A DNA stretch of 64,000 nt, from contig NZ_QMIG01000009.1 in assembly GCF_003287285.1 (NCBI RefSeq), positions 24,332-88,331 on the forward strand, given 5' to 3'. Position numbers and translations under genes: made by a program. The notes under the pieces are model-generated. The model saw only the letters and a list, made by a program, of their open reading frames with translations, was not told the origin of the DNA and searched no databases. Shown piece after piece: positions 45,537 to 55,300 of the stretch. This DNA is from Phytoactinopolyspora halophila. Its GTDB lineage: Bacteria > Actinomycetota > Actinomycetes > Jiangellales > Jiangellaceae. Numbering within the stretch: position 1 is the stretch's first letter; each line of letters begins with the position of its first letter.

Positions 45537-46133
45537 TCAACGTACGGTGGCGCCGGCTGCCGTCATCTCCGACAGGGCACGATCACCGTCACCAGGCTGG
45601 AGATCGACGGGGCGGGTGGCATCCGTGAGGACGACGGCGTCGAACCCGAGACGCTGCGCGTCCAGCACCGTCTCCTTGACGCAGACGTCTTGTGCCAGAC
45701 CGACGACGACGACGTTCTCGACGCCTCGGTCGCGCAAGAGGCCCTCGAGTTCGGTGCGGTCCTCCTTGCCGCTGCTGGGATCGCGGACGCTGAAACCGGA
45801 GTAGCCGTCCTCACCGCCGGTACCCTTGCGCACGACGGGTCCATCGACGACCCGCAAAGCGCCGTGGAGTTCGGCTCCCCAGGTGTCGCGCACGCAGTGG
45901 ACCGGCCACGTGCCACCGTCCTTCTGGAAGTGCGGAGTGGACGGTGGATGCCAGTCCTGCGTGTAGACGACGAGTGACCCCGCCTCGTGCGCTGCGTCGA
46001 TCTCCCGGTTGACAGCTTCGATGGCGGCATCGCCACCGGACACGTACAGGTTGCCGTCCGGGTGGGCGAAGTCGTTCTGGACGTCGACGACCACCAGGGC
46101 GGTCGTGGAGTCATATGTCGTCTGCTCAGCCAC
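45537..46133 (-). CDS. Nicotinamidase/isochorismatase-family hydrolase
   Basis: The 198-residue cysteine hydrolase has the triad: Asp in VVDVQNDFAHP, Lys in VVRKGTGGEDGYSGF, and Cys in GLAQDVCVKETVLDA. The metal-binding DWHPPSTPHF follows QDWH as in nicotinamidases, so NAD salvage (nicotinamide to nicotinate) is likely. GTG start with a GAGGAG site. It might link to cobalamin because nicotinate mononucleotide is the CobT substrate; that is inference from proximity. Confidence 0.9.
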   Translation of the reverse strand: MAEQTTYDSTTALVVVDVQNDFAHPDGNLYVSGGDAAIEAVNREIDAAHEAGSLVVYTQDWHPPSTPHFQKDGGTWPVHCVRDTWGAELHGALRVVDGPVVRKGTGGEDGYSGFSVRDPSSGKEDRTELEGLLRDRGVENVVVVGLAQDVCVKETVLDAQRLGFDAVVLTDATRPVDLQPGDGDRALSEMTAAGATVR

Positions 46134-46240
46134 GGCTGCTCCTCATGGAGACGTATGACCTTCCACGTCCAAGCTTAGGAGCGAATCGCGCCGGTCGGCA
46201 GCACGCGTGCGATCTCGGAAACGTCCGCGAGACCCGCGTG

Positions 46241-46762
46241 TCAGGCGGGCCGCGCTTCCCGGGCGTACTGGCGGGCGAGCGTGCCGTAGATCTCGGCGTT
46301 TTGCTGGATCGACGCGAACTCCTCGTCGGTCAGCGAACGACGGACCTTGCCGGGAACGCCGGCCACCAACGAGCGCTCCGGGATCTCGGTGTCCTCCAAC
46401 ACGACGGCTCCAGCCGCGACCAGCGACCCGGCACCGATCCGCGCCCCGTTCATGACGGTGGCGCTCATGCCGATCAGGACGTCGTCACCGACGGTGCAAC
46501 CGTGCAGGACGGCGCGATGCCCTACCGAGACACCGGAACCGAGGGCGAGCGGACGGTTCGGGTCAGTGTGCAGGACACAGCCATCTTGAACGTTGCTGTT
46601 GGCACCGATGATCATCGTGTCACCGTCGGCGCGCAGGATCGCGCCATACCAGATGCTCGTCCCGTCCTCCAGGACGACCTGTCCGATCAGCGTGGCGGTG
46701 TCCGCGATCCAGGTCGCCATGCCGGTCCGTGGCCGGTGACCACCGATTTCGATCACGCCCAT
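46241..46762 (-). CDS. Gamma-class carbonic anhydrase-like protein
   Basis: The 173-residue protein is a left-handed beta-helix of hexapeptide repeats (ATLIGQVVLEDGTSIWYGAILRADGD in pieces, NVQDGCVLHTD, VGHRAVLHGCTVGDDVLIGM, GAGSLVAAGAVV). The three zinc-ligand histidines are at CVLHTD, VGHRAV and VLHGC, as in YrdA/PaaY/CaiE. Carbonic anhydrase activity is plausible but many such proteins are inactive. AGAGGAG precedes the ATG. Confidence 0.9.
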   Translation of the reverse strand: MGVIEIGGHRPRTGMATWIADTATLIGQVVLEDGTSIWYGAILRADGDTMIIGANSNVQDGCVLHTDPNRPLALGSGVSVGHRAVLHGCTVGDDVLIGMSATVMNGARIGAGSLVAAGAVVLEDTEIPERSLVAGVPGKVRRSLTDEEFASIQQNAEIYGTLARQYAREARPA

Positions 46763-46853
46763 GTTTCTCCTCTTGTCACGTCGATGCCATACCAGCGCCG
46801 CGCCGTGCCGCCGCGAACAGCGCGGAGCCCATCCGGGATCGGCCCGAACGCCG

Positions 46854-47594
46854 TCATTCCCGGGTGGTGAGCAATCGTTCCAGGCCGTCGAGCAGGAGCG
46901 CGAGCCCGAACTCGAAGTCGTAGCGGGGATCCGTGTGCGGGGCGCCGATGGCGGTTCCGACGCGCTCGGTCACGGGAAGGTACATATCGCTCAGGTGTAC
47001 GGCGAGCGACGGCGCGATCGTATACCACCATTGGTCGTCGGTCATCCCGCTGCGTTCCGCGTCTCGCCTGATCTCCAGCGTGCGGCGCGCGGCTCCGGCA
47101 GTGTGCTTGTGAACCGCCTCGATGACTGCCGCCATCTCGCGCTCGTCGAGGCCGATATCGTCGACGACGCGGAACTCGGCTTCGGCTTGCCGGTGACCGT
47201 TCGGCCCGAGCAGCGGCCGGGTGACGGGAACCTCGAGTAACCACGGGTGCCGTTGGTAGAGGTGCCAGTAGCTGTCGGCGATCCGTTCGAGCGCCGCGCG
47301 CCAGTTTCCGCCGGACGGCTCGACCTCGGGCAGTTCGGCGATGACCCGCTCGGCCATGACCGGCACGAGCTCGGCCTTCGTGGATATGTAGTTGTAGAGC
47401 GACATCGTGCCCACGCCGAGCTCGTGGGCCAGCCCTCGCATCGACACGCCGTCGAGACCTGACGTATCGGCGAGGGCAATGGCCGCGTCCGCGATCTTTC
47501 CAACGGACAGACCGGTTCGGCGCGCCGGCACGTCGTGGGCGCGGAACAGGAGCGCGAGGACCTTCTCCTGGTCGGGATAGTCACGCTCGGCCAT
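46854..47594 (-). CDS. TetR-family regulator with tetracycline-repressor-like C-terminal domain
   Basis: The 246-residue protein has a helix-turn-helix at about residues 30-75 (IADAAIALADTSGLDGVSMRGLAHELGVGTMSLYNYISTKAELV in pieces) and a TetR_C_1-like effector domain. ATG 47594 is chosen for AGGGG six bases upstream; a GTG seven codons earlier is possible. No adjacent target gene is obvious; the ECF41 module lies upstream on the same strand. Confidence 0.9.
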   Translation of the reverse strand: MAERDYPDQEKVLALLFRAHDVPARRTGLSVGKIADAAIALADTSGLDGVSMRGLAHELGVGTMSLYNYISTKAELVPVMAERVIAELPEVEPSGGNWRAALERIADSYWHLYQRHPWLLEVPVTRPLLGPNGHRQAEAEFRVVDDIGLDEREMAAVIEAVHKHTAGAARRTLEIRRDAERSGMTDDQWWYTIAPSLAVHLSDMYLPVTERVGTAIGAPHTDPRYDFEFGLALLLDGLERLLTTRE

Positions 47595-47636
47595 AGTGTG
47601 CCCCTCGATCACCACGACGTCTGGTCAGGAGACACC

Positions 47637-48548
47637 TTAGGCGCCGGCATACCTCTCGTCCGGTGAACGCCGGGCAACGATCGCCCGAGTGCCGGCGCGG
47701 GCCAGTCCAGCCATCCGTTCCGGGTTGCGGAAGAGGAGGAGGCGCGTGATGCAGCCGTGCTGGATTTCGAACAACAGGGCCGCTCTCGGCTCGTCACCGC
47801 GCCAGCCGACGACTGCCGGTGCGTAGTTGAGCTCGGTGTACTCGTACTCGAGTTGTTGCGACTCGTCCTTTTGCACAATGCCGAGGATCGTTCGCGCCAC
47901 CCTGTCGGCCGTGACGACGGGGTGGCGCGGCGCCTTCGCCTTGCCGCCGGAATCGGAGATCATGACGACGTCCGGTGCCAGCACGCCCACGAGCGCCTGC
48001 ACGTCGCCGCCCTCCGCCGCCTGGAGGAAACGCGAGGTGACCTCCTGGCGTTGTGCAGGATCGGTATCGAAACGTGGCCGGCGCTCGTGCACGTGCTGGC
48101 GTGCCCGCCGGGCGAGCTGGCGGACGCTGGCCTCGCTGCGTTCGAGAACGGTGGCGATCTCCGCATGCGGCAGGCCGAAGACCTCTCGCAGGACGAAGAC
48201 GGCCCGTTCGAGCGGTGCCAGTGTCTCCAGAACCACGAGCATGGCCATCGAGACATCCTCGGCACGCTCGACGTCGGTGGCGGCGTCGGGACTGGTGATC
48301 AGGGGTTCCGGCAGCCACGAACCGACGTAGGTCTCCCGCTGGGTCCGCAGCGTGCGCAGCCGGTTCAGCGAGAGCCTCGTCGTGATCCGCACGAGGTACG
48401 CCCGGGGATCGGCGACATCGCTACGGTCGGCGGCGGACCAGCGCAGCCACGTGTCCTGGACGACGTCCTCGGCGTCGGCGACGTTGCCAAGCATCTCGTA
48501 GGCGACCGTGAACAGTAGCCGCCGATGCTGGTCGAACGGGTCGCTCAC
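47637..48548 (-). CDS. sigJ: ECF41-type sigma factor (SigJ-like) with SnoaL-like C-terminal domain
   Basis: The 303-residue factor has sigma region 2 (LLFTVAYEMLGNVADAEDVVQDTWLRW) and region 4 (LETLAPLERAVFVLREVFGLPHAEIATVLERSEASVRQLARRAR), split here to stay brief. The C-terminal 135 residues are a SnoaL-like domain that replaces a separate anti-sigma factor in ECF41. Its known contact motifs are seen: GSWLPEPL (WLPEP), SDSGGKAKA (where DGGGR is usual) and RNPERMAG (NPDKL-like). GTG start overlaps the upstream decarboxylase stop (GTGA). Autoregulated from the promoter at 49136-49162, by analogy. Confidence 0.93.
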   Translation of the reverse strand: MSDPFDQHRRLLFTVAYEMLGNVADAEDVVQDTWLRWSAADRSDVADPRAYLVRITTRLSLNRLRTLRTQRETYVGSWLPEPLITSPDAATDVERAEDVSMAMLVVLETLAPLERAVFVLREVFGLPHAEIATVLERSEASVRQLARRARQHVHERRPRFDTDPAQRQEVTSRFLQAAEGGDVQALVGVLAPDVVMISDSGGKAKAPRHPVVTADRVARTILGIVQKDESQQLEYEYTELNYAPAVVGWRGDEPRAALLFEIQHGCITRLLLFRNPERMAGLARAGTRAIVARRSPDERYAGA

Positions 48549-49096
48549 TGCGCGGGCACCTCGCACTGTTCCTTGAAACCCTGGCTGGTCAGCCCCAACG
48601 CCGAGTTTATCCGGCTGCGGAAGTTCTCATGCGCCACCATCGCGGTGAGCTCGACGAACGCGGCCCTTCCGAGATCGTCGATCAGCGCGGTGACCATCTC
48701 GTCGGTGACCTCCGGCGGCGTCGTGGTCATTGCCTCGGTGTAGTCCATGACGCGGCGTTCGAGGTCGGTGTAGACGTCGCTGTCGCGCCAGCGTGGCACG
48801 TCGCGCAGCTTGGCCGGGTCGATGCCGCGGTGGTGGTTCTCCCAGTACCCGAAGTCCATGCACCACGAGCATCCGATCTGTGCGGCGCTGGTCATGGTGG
48901 CGAGTGCCTTGAGCGTGGGATCGAGAGCGTTCCATCGAGCGAGACGGAGCTCGGTGAGGCTGATGGTGCGCAGCACCTTGGTGTTGTGGCCCGCCGCCAG
49001 GGTGGGCTGAATCTCGGCCCCGAAACGGCGGCGGCAGTACCACGCGGCCAGCCGGTTCTGCAGCGTGCGCGGCGGATCGAGCGAGATTCGTGCCAT
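48545..49096 (-). CDS. Carboxymuconolactone decarboxylase/AhpD-family protein of an ECF41 module
   Basis: The 183-residue protein contains the AhpD-like active site in IGCSWCMDFGYWENHHRGID, with the CxxC pair and downstream His. Established ECF41 loci pair the sigma factor with a carboxymuconolactone decarboxylase, oxidoreductase or epimerase; this is that partner. A perfect AGGAGGT site precedes the ATG, and the sigma-factor gene overlaps its stop. Confidence 0.92.
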   Translation of the reverse strand: MARISLDPPRTLQNRLAAWYCRRRFGAEIQPTLAAGHNTKVLRTISLTELRLARWNALDPTLKALATMTSAAQIGCSWCMDFGYWENHHRGIDPAKLRDVPRWRDSDVYTDLERRVMDYTEAMTTTPPEVTDEMVTALIDDLGRAAFVELTAMVAHENFRSRINSALGLTSQGFKEQCEVPAQ

Positions 49097-49135
49097 GGCG
49101 TACCTCCTATCGGTCTCTCGTGTGCTACCCGTGAA

Positions 49136-49162
49136 GACACGCAGCGGGCTGCGGGTGTGACA
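49136..49162 (-). promoter_or_regulatory. ECF41-type promoter for the decarboxylase-sigJ operon
   Basis: On the minus strand TGTCACA (49156-49162) is followed after exactly 16 bases by TGTC (49136-49139). The published ECF41 consensus is TGTCACA-n16-CGTC, so only one base differs. The site is about 40 bases before the decarboxylase start codon. Confidence 0.75.
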
Positions 49163-49181
49163 CCGCGGCCTAGCGTTCATC

Positions 49182-49610
49182 ATGAGAAGCATGCGGCTGA
49201 GTGTGGACGAGTGCCGGCGCCGGGCGAGCGCCGAGCGAGTGGCCCGGTTGGCGACGGTGGGTGATGGCACCAAGCCACACATCGTGCCGGTGACGTTCGT
49301 GGTGGAGGGTGACCGGTTCATCACCGGTGTCGACCAGAAGCCGAAGTCGACGACGCGGCTGCGGCGGTTGCGCAACATCGTGGAAAATCCTCAGGTCGCG
49401 GTGCTGTGGGACCACTACGACGACGACTGGTCGCAGCTGTGGTGGGTCCGCGCCGACGGGCACGCGAGCGTCGTCGAGGAGGACGGGGCGAGAGATTCGG
49501 CGGCCGATCTGCTCACGGCCAAGTACGCCCAGTATGCCGCCGACCCTCCGCGCGGGCCGGTGATCGTCGTCGAGATCGATTCGTGGCTGGGCTGGGCCTA
49601 CGGGGAATGA
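49182..49610 (+). CDS. PPOX-class F420-dependent oxidoreductase
   Basis: The 142-residue split-barrel protein matches the TIGR03668-type group: RVARLATVGDGTKPHIVPVTFVVEGDRFITGVDQKPKSTTRLRRLRNI in pieces, and VAVLWDHYDDDWSQLWWVRADGHASVV. These bind F420 (or FMN) and reduce unsaturated or quinone-like substrates. An alternative start is three codons in. It is divergent from the ECF41 module, so their promoters share 85 bases. Confidence 0.88.
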   Translation: MRSMRLSVDECRRRASAERVARLATVGDGTKPHIVPVTFVVEGDRFITGVDQKPKSTTRLRRLRNIVENPQVAVLWDHYDDDWSQLWWVRADGHASVVEEDGARDSAADLLTAKYAQYAADPPRGPVIVVEIDSWLGWAYGE

Positions 49611-49730
49611 CGGAACGCGGAGCTCCGCCGCGCGAACCGGAGCGGTTGGCTCACCTGTCGAAGACCGCACCCCACTGCTGTTCTGCCTGTTGGAAGATAA
49701 AGTTCATTCACCTCTTCCCAACAGTTTCAT

Positions 49731-49758
49731 TTGACGCTAGCCTAGTTTTACTAGTCAA
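49731..49758. promoter_or_regulatory. AT-rich palindrome, possible operator
   Basis: TTGACGCTAG, ten bases, then CTAGTCAA form an imperfect palindrome in an AT-rich stretch that stands out from its surroundings, about 40 bases before the alpha/beta-hydrolase start. It could be an operator or include the -35 (TTGACG). Confidence 0.35.
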
Positions 49759-49797
49759 TTTGATCAGTGCACGCTAGACCAGGATCGAGGTAGCGGC

Positions 49798-50343
49798 ATG
49801 CAGATCACATTCGCACAGGCAGGGGAAGGTCCACCGCTCGTGTTGCTCCGCGGCACCACCAGTGACAGTCGCGCGTGGCAACCACAACTCGAAGGTCTCT
49901 CGGACGAGTTCACCGTCGTCGCGTGGGACGGGCCGCGCCTGAACGGCTCGTCCCGTTCCGAGAGTCTCCGCCCGTCGGCATGTGTCGACTACTTGGCAGG
50001 TTTCATTCGCACGCTCGGGTTGGGCCGGCCTCACGTGCTGGGCCTGGCGTCCGGTACGGCGCTCGCGCTTGAGCTGTACCGGCGCTACCCCGATGTCCCC
50101 CAGAGCCTCGTCCTCGCCGAGGCCGAGCTTCCCGCAGGCTTGCCTGCGATCGACATCCCGACACTATTGCTGTACGGCGACCGTAACGGTCGCACACCGT
50201 TGGACACCGCCCGGAACTTGCACGCCCGGATTCCCGTGTCGCAGCTGGCCGTGCTGCCAGGACTCGGAAAGAACGGCCATGTCAAGGCGCCCGATGTGTT
50301 CAACGCCGAAGTCCGCTCCTTCCTGCGTTCCGTCCGTAACTGA
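49798..50343 (+). CDS. Degenerate, lidless alpha/beta-hydrolase-fold protein
   Basis: The 181-residue protein aligns with the core of alpha/beta hydrolases but is shorter than the 250-280 usual. PLVLLRGTTSDSRAWQPQL replaces the oxyanion HG by RG (Arg18), the nucleophile elbow reads GLASG with Ala84 where Ser is expected, and the cap between strands six and seven (about 60-70 residues) is missing. The acid strand IPTLLLYGDRNG and the His in GKNGHVKAPDVFN remain. It is probably not a hydrolase; a binding role or decay of a once active gene are both possible. Confidence 0.75.
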   Translation: MQITFAQAGEGPPLVLLRGTTSDSRAWQPQLEGLSDEFTVVAWDGPRLNGSSRSESLRPSACVDYLAGFIRTLGLGRPHVLGLASGTALALELYRRYPDVPQSLVLAEAELPAGLPAIDIPTLLLYGDRNGRTPLDTARNLHARIPVSQLAVLPGLGKNGHVKAPDVFNAEVRSFLRSVRN

Positions 50344-50574
50344 TCCGGATTGATCCGGCAGACCTGCCACAAGAGGAGAGATGCAGCGGCCGCATGACCC
50401 GGCGGGTGGCACGACGGCCTGACTGATCACGACGATCAGTTGCTTCGTGTTCCGGTGTCATGCGGCCCTGCCATGTCATTGATCATTTTCCTCTGGACGA
50501 CGGAAGATGCGTAACCCGGAGCCCCGCGTTAGGCTGACTTCTGGTCATAACGGTCGTTTGTGTCGAGGAGTCGA

Positions 50575-51309
50575 ATGCGGGCCAGAATCCGGATGGCCGT
50601 GACGGGGTGCATTCTTGCCCCGTTCGTTCTGGCCGGTTGTGGGTCCAGCGGCGACGAACCTGCCGGTCTGGACGCCACTGACGACACGTCGACCGCGGCC
50701 GAGACACCTGGCTCGGATGACGCGAACAATCCAGATGAATCGCCCACATCGGACACCTCTCCGGACGCCGAAGACGACGGCGACGGTGATGCGAGCAGCG
50801 GAACCCCGGCGCCGACGTTCACCCAGCCGTACCTGGAGGAGGAGAACGTCGTCGAGCTGCGCGATATCGCGCCCGTCGAGCCGCACGACGACGCCACCGA
50901 CGAGGAGGCAGAGGTCCTCGAGACGCTGGGGCGATATACAGCGGCATTTGAACAGATCATGTGGGGCGTGTCGTTTGAAGACTCGGGCATCGAGGAATAC
51001 GTGATCGATCCGAACCTGACGACGGTGCGTGAACACGCTGCCGAGTTGGAAGAGCGCGAGATGGTCAGTGTCGGACCACCTGTCGAAGAGGTGGCGCTGT
51101 CGGTGAACATCGACGGGGACACGGCTTCGGCAGAGACCTGCCTGAATACGCGTGGATGGATAGATGTGCCTGGTGACGGCTCGGCGCCGAGCTCTGCTGA
51201 TCCGCTGCGGGTGGTGCAGTCGGAGCTAGAGCGGGTTGATGGGGAATGGAAGGTGAGTCGCGTGGTGCATGACTACGACGTCTCTCCCTGCGAAGGGATC
51301 TTCGAATGA
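50575..51309 (+). CDS. Lipoprotein with acidic linker and NTF2-like domain
   Basis: The 244-residue protein has a lipobox VLAGC near residue 23, a long Asp/Thr/Ser-rich linker to about residue 85, and a globular part with TLGRYTAAFEQIMWGV, LTTVREHAAELEEREMVSVGPPVEEVALSVNIDGDTASAETCLN in pieces, and ERVDGEWKVSRVVHDYD. The pattern is that of an NTF2/SnoaL-like domain common in actinobacterial lipoproteins. Unknown function. It overlaps the next gene by ATGA, so the two act together. GAGGAG five bases before the ATG. Confidence 0.7.
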   Translation: MRARIRMAVTGCILAPFVLAGCGSSGDEPAGLDATDDTSTAAETPGSDDANNPDESPTSDTSPDAEDDGDGDASSGTPAPTFTQPYLEEENVVELRDIAPVEPHDDATDEEAEVLETLGRYTAAFEQIMWGVSFEDSGIEEYVIDPNLTTVREHAAELEEREMVSVGPPVEEVALSVNIDGDTASAETCLNTRGWIDVPGDGSAPSSADPLRVVQSELERVDGEWKVSRVVHDYDVSPCEGIFE

Positions 51310-52325
51310 GTAGCTGGATTCGACGGCTCGGTAGTGGAGTTCTGGCGAGTACCCTCGTTCTGCCGCTGACCTTTACTCATGCCTGGGCAGACGGATGGGG
51401 CGGTGGCTCCGACGATGATTCGAACGAGGTCGAGGGGACCGTTGACCAGACCATCGTGATCGAGGGCGATACGGTTCCCGGCGGAAGTTCGACGGAGACC
51501 GTGTCGGTCCCAGCGCGCTGCTGGTGGGAGCCTTTCGCCGATCACGATACATTCCGCTCCTTCTGGCAGGGGGCTCTGCTCGCGTTTCCTCCGCTCATTC
51601 TCCTCCTGCCGTCGCCGGACTATGTCGACAGGATCGAAGAAGAAGAAGATCCAGATGACGGCATGTGGTACATGGCTAATTGCATCGAGTTCAACATTGC
51701 TGATTTCGAGAAGTTCCTGGGAACGTGCCAGGACTGGTATCCCGATGCGTGCATTCCACAGGTAGCCGTCTGGTGGGAGAACACGGAGACGGAACCGCCG
51801 GTGGTGATCCAGCCCGAGGAGCTGGCGCTGGCAGCGCAGGCCAAGCTGGAGATCCCGAGCCCGGAGGTCGATCAGAACCCGAAGGCGGCGGGAACGGAGA
51901 ACACCACCCTGGTGAACGTCGACACGGGCTACTGGGTGACCGACCCGGAGTCCGTCGGTGGTGAGGACGGCACGCTGACGATGCGGGCCACCATTCCCGA
52001 GACGGGCACCTGGGTCGAGGTCGAAGCCGAGACGAACGGCTTGTCGATCAGCTCGCCCGCCGGCGGAACGCAGTGCTCGCCGTCGGAGGCGCTGAATGAA
52101 TGGTCACCAGGCGAGGATCCGGCTTGTGCGGTGCAGTTCGAGCGAGCCTCGACCACGCATCCGGACGGGTTCCCGGTGACGGCGGAAGCCGTGTGGAACA
52201 CCCGCTGGCGTGGTGGGATCGACGGTGAACAGACCGATAGCGGCGAGCTGGATACGATCACCGCATCGGAGACGTTCAATGTCCCGGTGGCCGAGGTGCA
52301 GTCGGAAGTCACCACGTCGGACTGA
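51306..52325 (+). CDS. Secreted protein of unknown function, partner of the preceding lipoprotein
   Basis: The 339-residue product has a signal peptide (cleavage after AWA, about residue 28), a hydrophobic stretch near residues 90-102 (GALLAFPPLILLLPS) next to an aromatic CWWEPF motif, four cysteines, and a beta-rich C-terminal half (WVTDPESVGGEDGTLTMRAT, WNTRWRGGIDG). Homologous-looking pairs are often mislabelled as ATP/GTP-binding proteins; no P-loop is seen. It may be a cell-surface protein working with the lipoprotein encoded just before it. Confidence 0.65.
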   Translation: MSSWIRRLGSGVLASTLVLPLTFTHAWADGWGGGSDDDSNEVEGTVDQTIVIEGDTVPGGSSTETVSVPARCWWEPFADHDTFRSFWQGALLAFPPLILLLPSPDYVDRIEEEEDPDDGMWYMANCIEFNIADFEKFLGTCQDWYPDACIPQVAVWWENTETEPPVVIQPEELALAAQAKLEIPSPEVDQNPKAAGTENTTLVNVDTGYWVTDPESVGGEDGTLTMRATIPETGTWVEVEAETNGLSISSPAGGTQCSPSEALNEWSPGEDPACAVQFERASTTHPDGFPVTAEAVWNTRWRGGIDGEQTDSGELDTITASETFNVPVAEVQSEVTTSD

Positions 52326-52369
52326 GACTGCCGGACCGAGACTGCCGGCCCCCGTTTGGTGCTACCCAG

Positions 52370-55300
52370 CTAGGCGATGACGTGGAGGGTACTCGGGCCG
52401 CTGGCGGACGGGCGCCGCACCTCGATCCGCTCGGGAATGCGGGTCTTGAGCTCTTCGACATGGCTCACAACGCCGACGCTTCGCCCGCCGCTGCGTAGAT
52501 CTGCCAGCACACCCATGACGTTGTCCAGCGTGTCCGGATCGAGGCTGCCGAATCCTTCGTCGATGAACAGCGTTCCCATGCGCAGGCCACCTGCTTGAGC
52601 TGTCACCACGTCCGCGAGACCCAGGGCCAGCGCGAGCGAGACGTAGAAGGTCTCACCACCGGAGAGCGTGTCGGTGCCGCGGGCATGCCCGGTGTGTGCG
52701 TCGACGACGCGTAGGCCCAGGCCGGTCCGCCGCGAACCCGCTTGTTTTCCTTCGTGGGATTCGAGAGCGTACCGGCCGGACGACATCTCGACCAGCCGCT
52801 CGTTGGCGGCGTCGACCACGCCGTCGAATACGCGCTGCAGGACATAGGTGGCGAGCGGCATGCGCAGGGCGTTGTCGGGCGAGTCGGCGTTGACCAGGCC
52901 GGCGACGCGAATCAGCGCTTCGGACTCGGCGTATCGCTGGCGCCGGCGGAGGAGCGCATCGACGATCTTTGCCCGCGCTCGGTGGCTGCGTTCGAGCCGC
53001 TGGTCACTCGTGGCCATGGCGCGCTGCAGTTCTTCGAACTCGCCGTCGCGCCGGTCGAGCTCGGTGCGGGCAGCCGTCACGTCGATGTGCGCGTCCGGGT
53101 CCACCCCCACCAGATCGGGTGCGGCCAGCCGGCCGTCGACCTCGTGCATGCGCCGGGACCAATCCTGCACGGCCGTCTCCAGATCGTCGAGCTCGGCTGC
53201 GGGAAGGAGTGCGGAGCGGGCGTCGTCCTCGGTGGGGAAGCCGGCGGCCGTGATGACCTCGTCCACCTCCCGTTCACGGCGGGTGTGCTCGTCGGCGTGC
53301 CGCTCGACGTCGGCGAGTGCTGACGCTAGCTGTTCGGCCGCATGGGCGCGGCGTTCGAGATCGGCAACACGTGCCGCGATCGTGGAGAAGCCGGCACGCT
53401 CGCTGGCCACCCGGGCCTCGTCTCGGTCGATGGCCTCGGACAGGGCGGTGATCTGCGCGTCCACACCGGCAATGTCGGCGGCGGCCTGGCGACGTTCCTC
53501 GGTGAGATCGTCGAGCTCCTGCCGGTGACGGTCGAGATTCTCGCCCAGCTCGCCGACCCGTTGCTGCGCCGTTTCGGCCGCGTCGATGGCCGCGTCGGTC
53601 TCGCTTAGCCGCCGCCGTAACTCGTCGTCGGTATGCCCGTCGAGCCTGCCCTCCAGTTCGGCGACACGGGTCGACGCCCGCGTGACGTCCTGCTGCCGGG
53701 CGTCGCGCTCGTGCTCGCGTTCCTTGCGTGCTTGCTCGGCGCTCTCGACCTGCTCCCGCGTCACGTCACCGGCTGCGCGGGTGGCCGGTGCCGGGTGCTC
53801 GGTGGCCCCGCAGACCCGGCAGGGCTCGCCGTCGACGAGCTCGTCGGCGATCTCGGCGGCAATTCCCGCGAGGTACCGGCGACGGAGGTCGGACTCGAGT
53901 TCGCTGGCCTCGGCGAGGCGACGCAACGCGTCCTGATGGGCGGTTTCGGCCGATTCGTGCTGGTGCCGCGCGGCCACCAGGGCATCATGCACGCTGAGCA
54001 GCTCGTGTATCCCGGTGCGTTCGTGGCGGAGGGAATCCAGGGACGCGGCGGTCTTGCGGGCGGCATCCAGTTCGGTTTCCACGCTGGCGATCTCTGCTGG
54101 AAGGGCGGTGCACCGAGACTCGATCGTCTCGAGATTGGCGGCCAGCTTCGTGCGGTCGCGTTGCAACGTGGTCAGCTGATCGCGGCGATCGGGGAGCCGG
54201 GCCTCGACCTCCAGTACATCTTCGAGACCGATGACGATGTCCCGGAGCTCGCGGTGCGTCCTCGACACGTCCTGGTGGCGCGCCGTGGCAACGTCGATGC
54301 CCGGAAGCTCGACCGTCGCCCGCAGGTCCTCGACACGCCGCTGCGCGGTGTCCAGGCGGCCGCGTACGTCGTCGAGCGCGTGAATGGAGCTCTCGCACCT
54401 GGCCGCGCGTCGGCCCGCGTCGAGCCGGCGTTCGCGTTCTTCCTGTTCGCTTCGTTCTGCTTCGAGCTGGTCCTTCGCGGCGCGTGCTGCCCGTAGCCGG
54501 TCTCGCCGCTCGCGGTGTTGTTCCAGCTCGTGGAGGTGGTTGGCGGCTTCGTGACGTGTGGCCTCCACCTCCGCGTGCCGCAGCTCGCACGCCTGGTGCT
54601 GCGTTTCGAGCCCGGTGTGGATGTCGACGATCCGGGCCAGGAGCACGGCGTCGGCCTCGTCTCGCTCCCGGGCGGTGGCGGTGATGGCTACTTCGGTGAG
54701 GTCAGAGACGGCCCGCGCGCCATCGTCGTCGAGCCCGACGCCGTCCACGAACGACTCGGTGGCGAACCGGACCTGCTGATCCGCCCGGTCGCATTCCTGG
54801 CGGGCGGCGACGCGGCGGCGCCGTAGATCCTCCTGGACCTGCTCGTAGTGTTCCGTGCCGAAGATCCGCTGCAAGATGTCGCGTCGCTCGTCGCTCTTGG
54901 ACTCCAGAAACCGGGCGAACTCGCCTTGCGGGAGGACGACGGTCTTGACGAACTGCTCCCGGGTCAGCCCGATCGCCTCCAGGATCTCGGCATCTGCCTC
55001 TCCCGCGCGCGTGGACAGCGGATCGCCGTCGAGCCCGTCCGGACTGGTGGCCTTCCACAGCTTCACGCTTGCTTGCTGGGTGACCGTGCCTTCGCCGCGC
55101 TTCTTGGGGCGCTCGAACTCCGGCGTGCGGCGCACCCGGAAGATCCCTCGACCGGTCTCGAAGACGAGCTCGACGAACGGCTCGGCGTTCCTGTCGCGAT
55201 GGTCAGAGACCAGGCGGTGCTTGCTCGAATTCCCGCCCGCCACCTGGCCGTAGAGGGCGAAGACGAGGGCGTCGATGATGGTCGACTTTCCCGCTCCCGT

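Noticed and set aside
53633..54496. Plus-strand frame of 287 codons inside sbcC
   Set aside because: It overlaps the coiled-coil region of sbcC, whose biased codons create open antisense frames.
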